64,000 bases of DNA, from contig NZ_MCGB01000029.1 in the NCBI RefSeq assembly GCF_001699815.1, positions 25,794 to 89,793 on the forward strand, written 5' to 3'. Positions 62,991-64,000 of this stretch are shown one piece after another. The notes beneath the pieces were generated by a model. That model did not search any database. It saw only the letters and a program-made list of their open reading frames with translations, and was not told the DNA's origin. A program made the translations under genes and the position numbers. The stretch's first letter is position 1. Each line of letters begins with the position of its first letter. The DNA is from Ralstonia pickettii (lineage in GTDB: Bacteria > Pseudomonadota > Gammaproteobacteria > Burkholderiales > Burkholderiaceae).

Positions 62991-64000
62991 TCAGAATTTC
63001 TCGAACGGCCCCAGGAAGCGCCACTGACCGACCGGCAGGTCGCCCAGCACGATGCTGCCCATGCGGATGCGCTTGAGGCCCACCACCTCCAGTCCCACCT
63101 GTTCGCACATGCGGCGGATCTGGCGCTTCTTGCCTTCGCGCAGCACGAAGCGCAGCTGCTCTTCGTTCTGCCAACTCACCTTCGCGGGCTTGAGTGCTTC
63201 GCCGTCGAGCGACAGGCCAAAGCGCAGCTTCTCCATCAGCTCTTCCGGGAAGACCTTGGAGATGTCGCGCTCGACCACGCCGTCCGGCGAATGCCATACC
63301 ACGCGCACCAGGTATTCCTTCTCGACCGTCGAATCCTCGCCGATCAGGTGGCGCGCCACACGGCCGTCCTGCGTCAACACCAGTAAGCCGGTGGAGTCGA
63401 TATCCAGTCGACCGGCCGGCGCCAACGCCCTGCGCTGCCACGGCGCGAAGCGCTTGCGCGTGGGGTCGGCTTCCCACTGGTTTTCCGGCACGAACAGCGA
63501 AACCGCCGGCTGATAGCCGTCTTCCGCCTGGCCTGACACATAGCCGACCGGCTTGTGCATCAGCACGGTGACGCGCTCGCCTTGCTCGGATCTCGCAGCT
63601 TGATGGATCTCGATGATCGCATCCGGCTTGACGCGCGAACCCAGTTCGGTGACGGGCTCGCCGTCCACCAGCACCCAGCCGCGCGGAATCCATTCATCGG
63701 CCTCCCGGCGCGAGCACAGCCCCAGTTCGGACATGCGCTTGGACAGACGGACCAGTCCGCTCGATTCGGTCTGCTGCGCCGGGCGCGGTGCCTGCTCCTC
63801 GGCGTGACGCGGAGCGCGTTCCTCACGCTCGCGCTCGGGCCGTTGCGGACGTGCCGGACGATCATCGAAGCGACGCGGTGGTCGGTCGTTGTCAAAACGA
63901 CGCGGAGGGCGTTCGTCATCGAAGCGACGCGGAGCCCGGTCATCGCCATAGCGCCGCGGCGGCCGTTGCTCGTCGTCGAATCGGCGCGGCGGGCGTTCAT
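62991..64000 (-). CDS. rluB: 23S rRNA pseudouridine(2605) synthase RluB, N-terminus outside window
   Basis: RluB makes pseudouridine in helix 89-90 of 23S rRNA. The frame is open to the right edge, so the start is missing. From the S4 RNA-binding domain (RLSKRMSELGLCSRREADEWI, upstream of 63760) it continues to the catalytic aspartate in AGRLDIDSTGLLVLTQDG and the family end EGKKRQIRRMCEQVGLEV. Upstream of the S4 domain at least 75 residues are built from repeats of the form RPPRRFDDE, followed by an arginine- and glutamate-rich stretch. Long basic disordered tails occur in RluB of this group and may bind RNA. An internal ATG at 63734 exists but would delete part of S4. Confidence 0.92.
   Translation of the reverse strand, partial: ERPPRRFDDEQRPPRRYGDDRAPRRFDDERPPRRFDNDRPPRRFDDRPARPQRPEREREERAPRHAEEQAPRPAQQTESSGLVRLSKRMSELGLCSRREADEWIPRGWVLVDGEPVTELGSRVKPDAIIEIHQAARSEQGERVTVLMHKPVGYVSGQAEDGYQPAVSLFVPENQWEADPTRKRFAPWQRRALAPAGRLDIDSTGLLVLTQDGRVARHLIGEDSTVEKEYLVRVVWHSPDGVVERDISKVFPEELMEKLRFGLSLDGEALKPAKVSWQNEEQLRFVLREGKKRQIRRMCEQVGLEVVGLKRIRMGSIVLGDLPVGQWRFLGPFEKF
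63861..64000 (-). repeat. Tandem repeats encoding RPPRRFDD units
   Basis: About five imperfect units of 24-30 bases, in frame within rluB, encode RPPRRFDDEQ, RPPRRYGDDR, APRRFDDE, RPPRRFDND and RPPRRFDD. The array runs off the window edge, so the total number is unknown. Units of this kind can change copy number by recombination or slippage. Confidence 0.8.

Noticed and set aside
63861..64000. A CRISPR array.
   Set aside because: The repeats of 24-30 bases are contiguous, in frame and without spacers; they encode part of RluB.

Overview
The window is high-GC chromosomal DNA from a betaproteobacterium. Gene content and order (ssu and cys sulfur operons, aceA/aceB, iaaA-gsiABCD, the dapC-dapD-dapE-prmB cluster, smc-zipA-ligA) point to a Ralstonia or close Burkholderiales relative. 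Almost all of it is ordinary core genome. There is no tRNA, rRNA, insertion sequence, integrase or CRISPR array that I can support. The species is inferred from gene order and was not tested by any search.

Region by region: 1-4576 is the end of a sulfonate-use operon (ssuD truncated by the window edge, ssuC, ssuB) with three passenger genes: a molbindin-like TOBE protein, a degenerate EAL-domain protein and a small alpha/beta hydrolase. 4651-8696 is the sulfate importer cysT-cysW-cysA with its regulator cysB. 8825-14000 holds a 2TM protein, a LytS-type kinase with a LytTR response regulator, a ThDP enzyme, rraA and a gamma-glutamylcyclotransferase-like gene. 14022-14660 is the most unusual stretch: a promoter centred in a perfect palindrome, a structured RNA resembling the C4 antisense (phage-immunity) class, a 30-codon leader ORF and a coupled 87-residue unknown protein, closed by a terminator. 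15005-20509 is the glyoxylate shunt (aceA, aceB) with uspA, a LysR regulator and a haloacid dehalogenase between them.

20753-30458 carries an SRPBCC protein, a DHA2 efflux pump, acyl-CoA-binding protein, tsaB-rimI-udg, lplT, alr, radA and dsbB. A DUF523 gene at 30475-31001 is split by a frame change at a run of eight G. 30984-34059 holds a CoA-transferase/racemase and the ABC-F protein YheS on the minus strand. 34300-43564 is one long operon for glutathione and peptide use: RpiR regulator, isoaspartyl peptidase, GsiABCD importer, S58 peptidase and M55 D-aminopeptidase. 43631-43800 holds two palindromic intergenic repeats, followed by a lipoprotein with a chitin-binding-like cysteine pattern and a DUF1326/DUF2182 pair. 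46057-51603 is the minus-strand lysine/diaminopimelate cluster. 51745-62915 runs through an EamA transporter, a secreted hydrolase, smc-zipA-ligA-def and a lipoprotein hydrolase. The window ends inside rluB, whose upstream coding part encodes arginine-rich tandem repeats.

The genes serve sulfur assimilation, two-carbon growth, peptide salvage, cell-wall amino acid supply and chromosome maintenance. The places that need explaining are mostly non-coding: the C4-like RNA module, terminator hairpins in the leaders of cysT and eamA, several perfect inverted repeats beside promoters, and two families of long palindromes.
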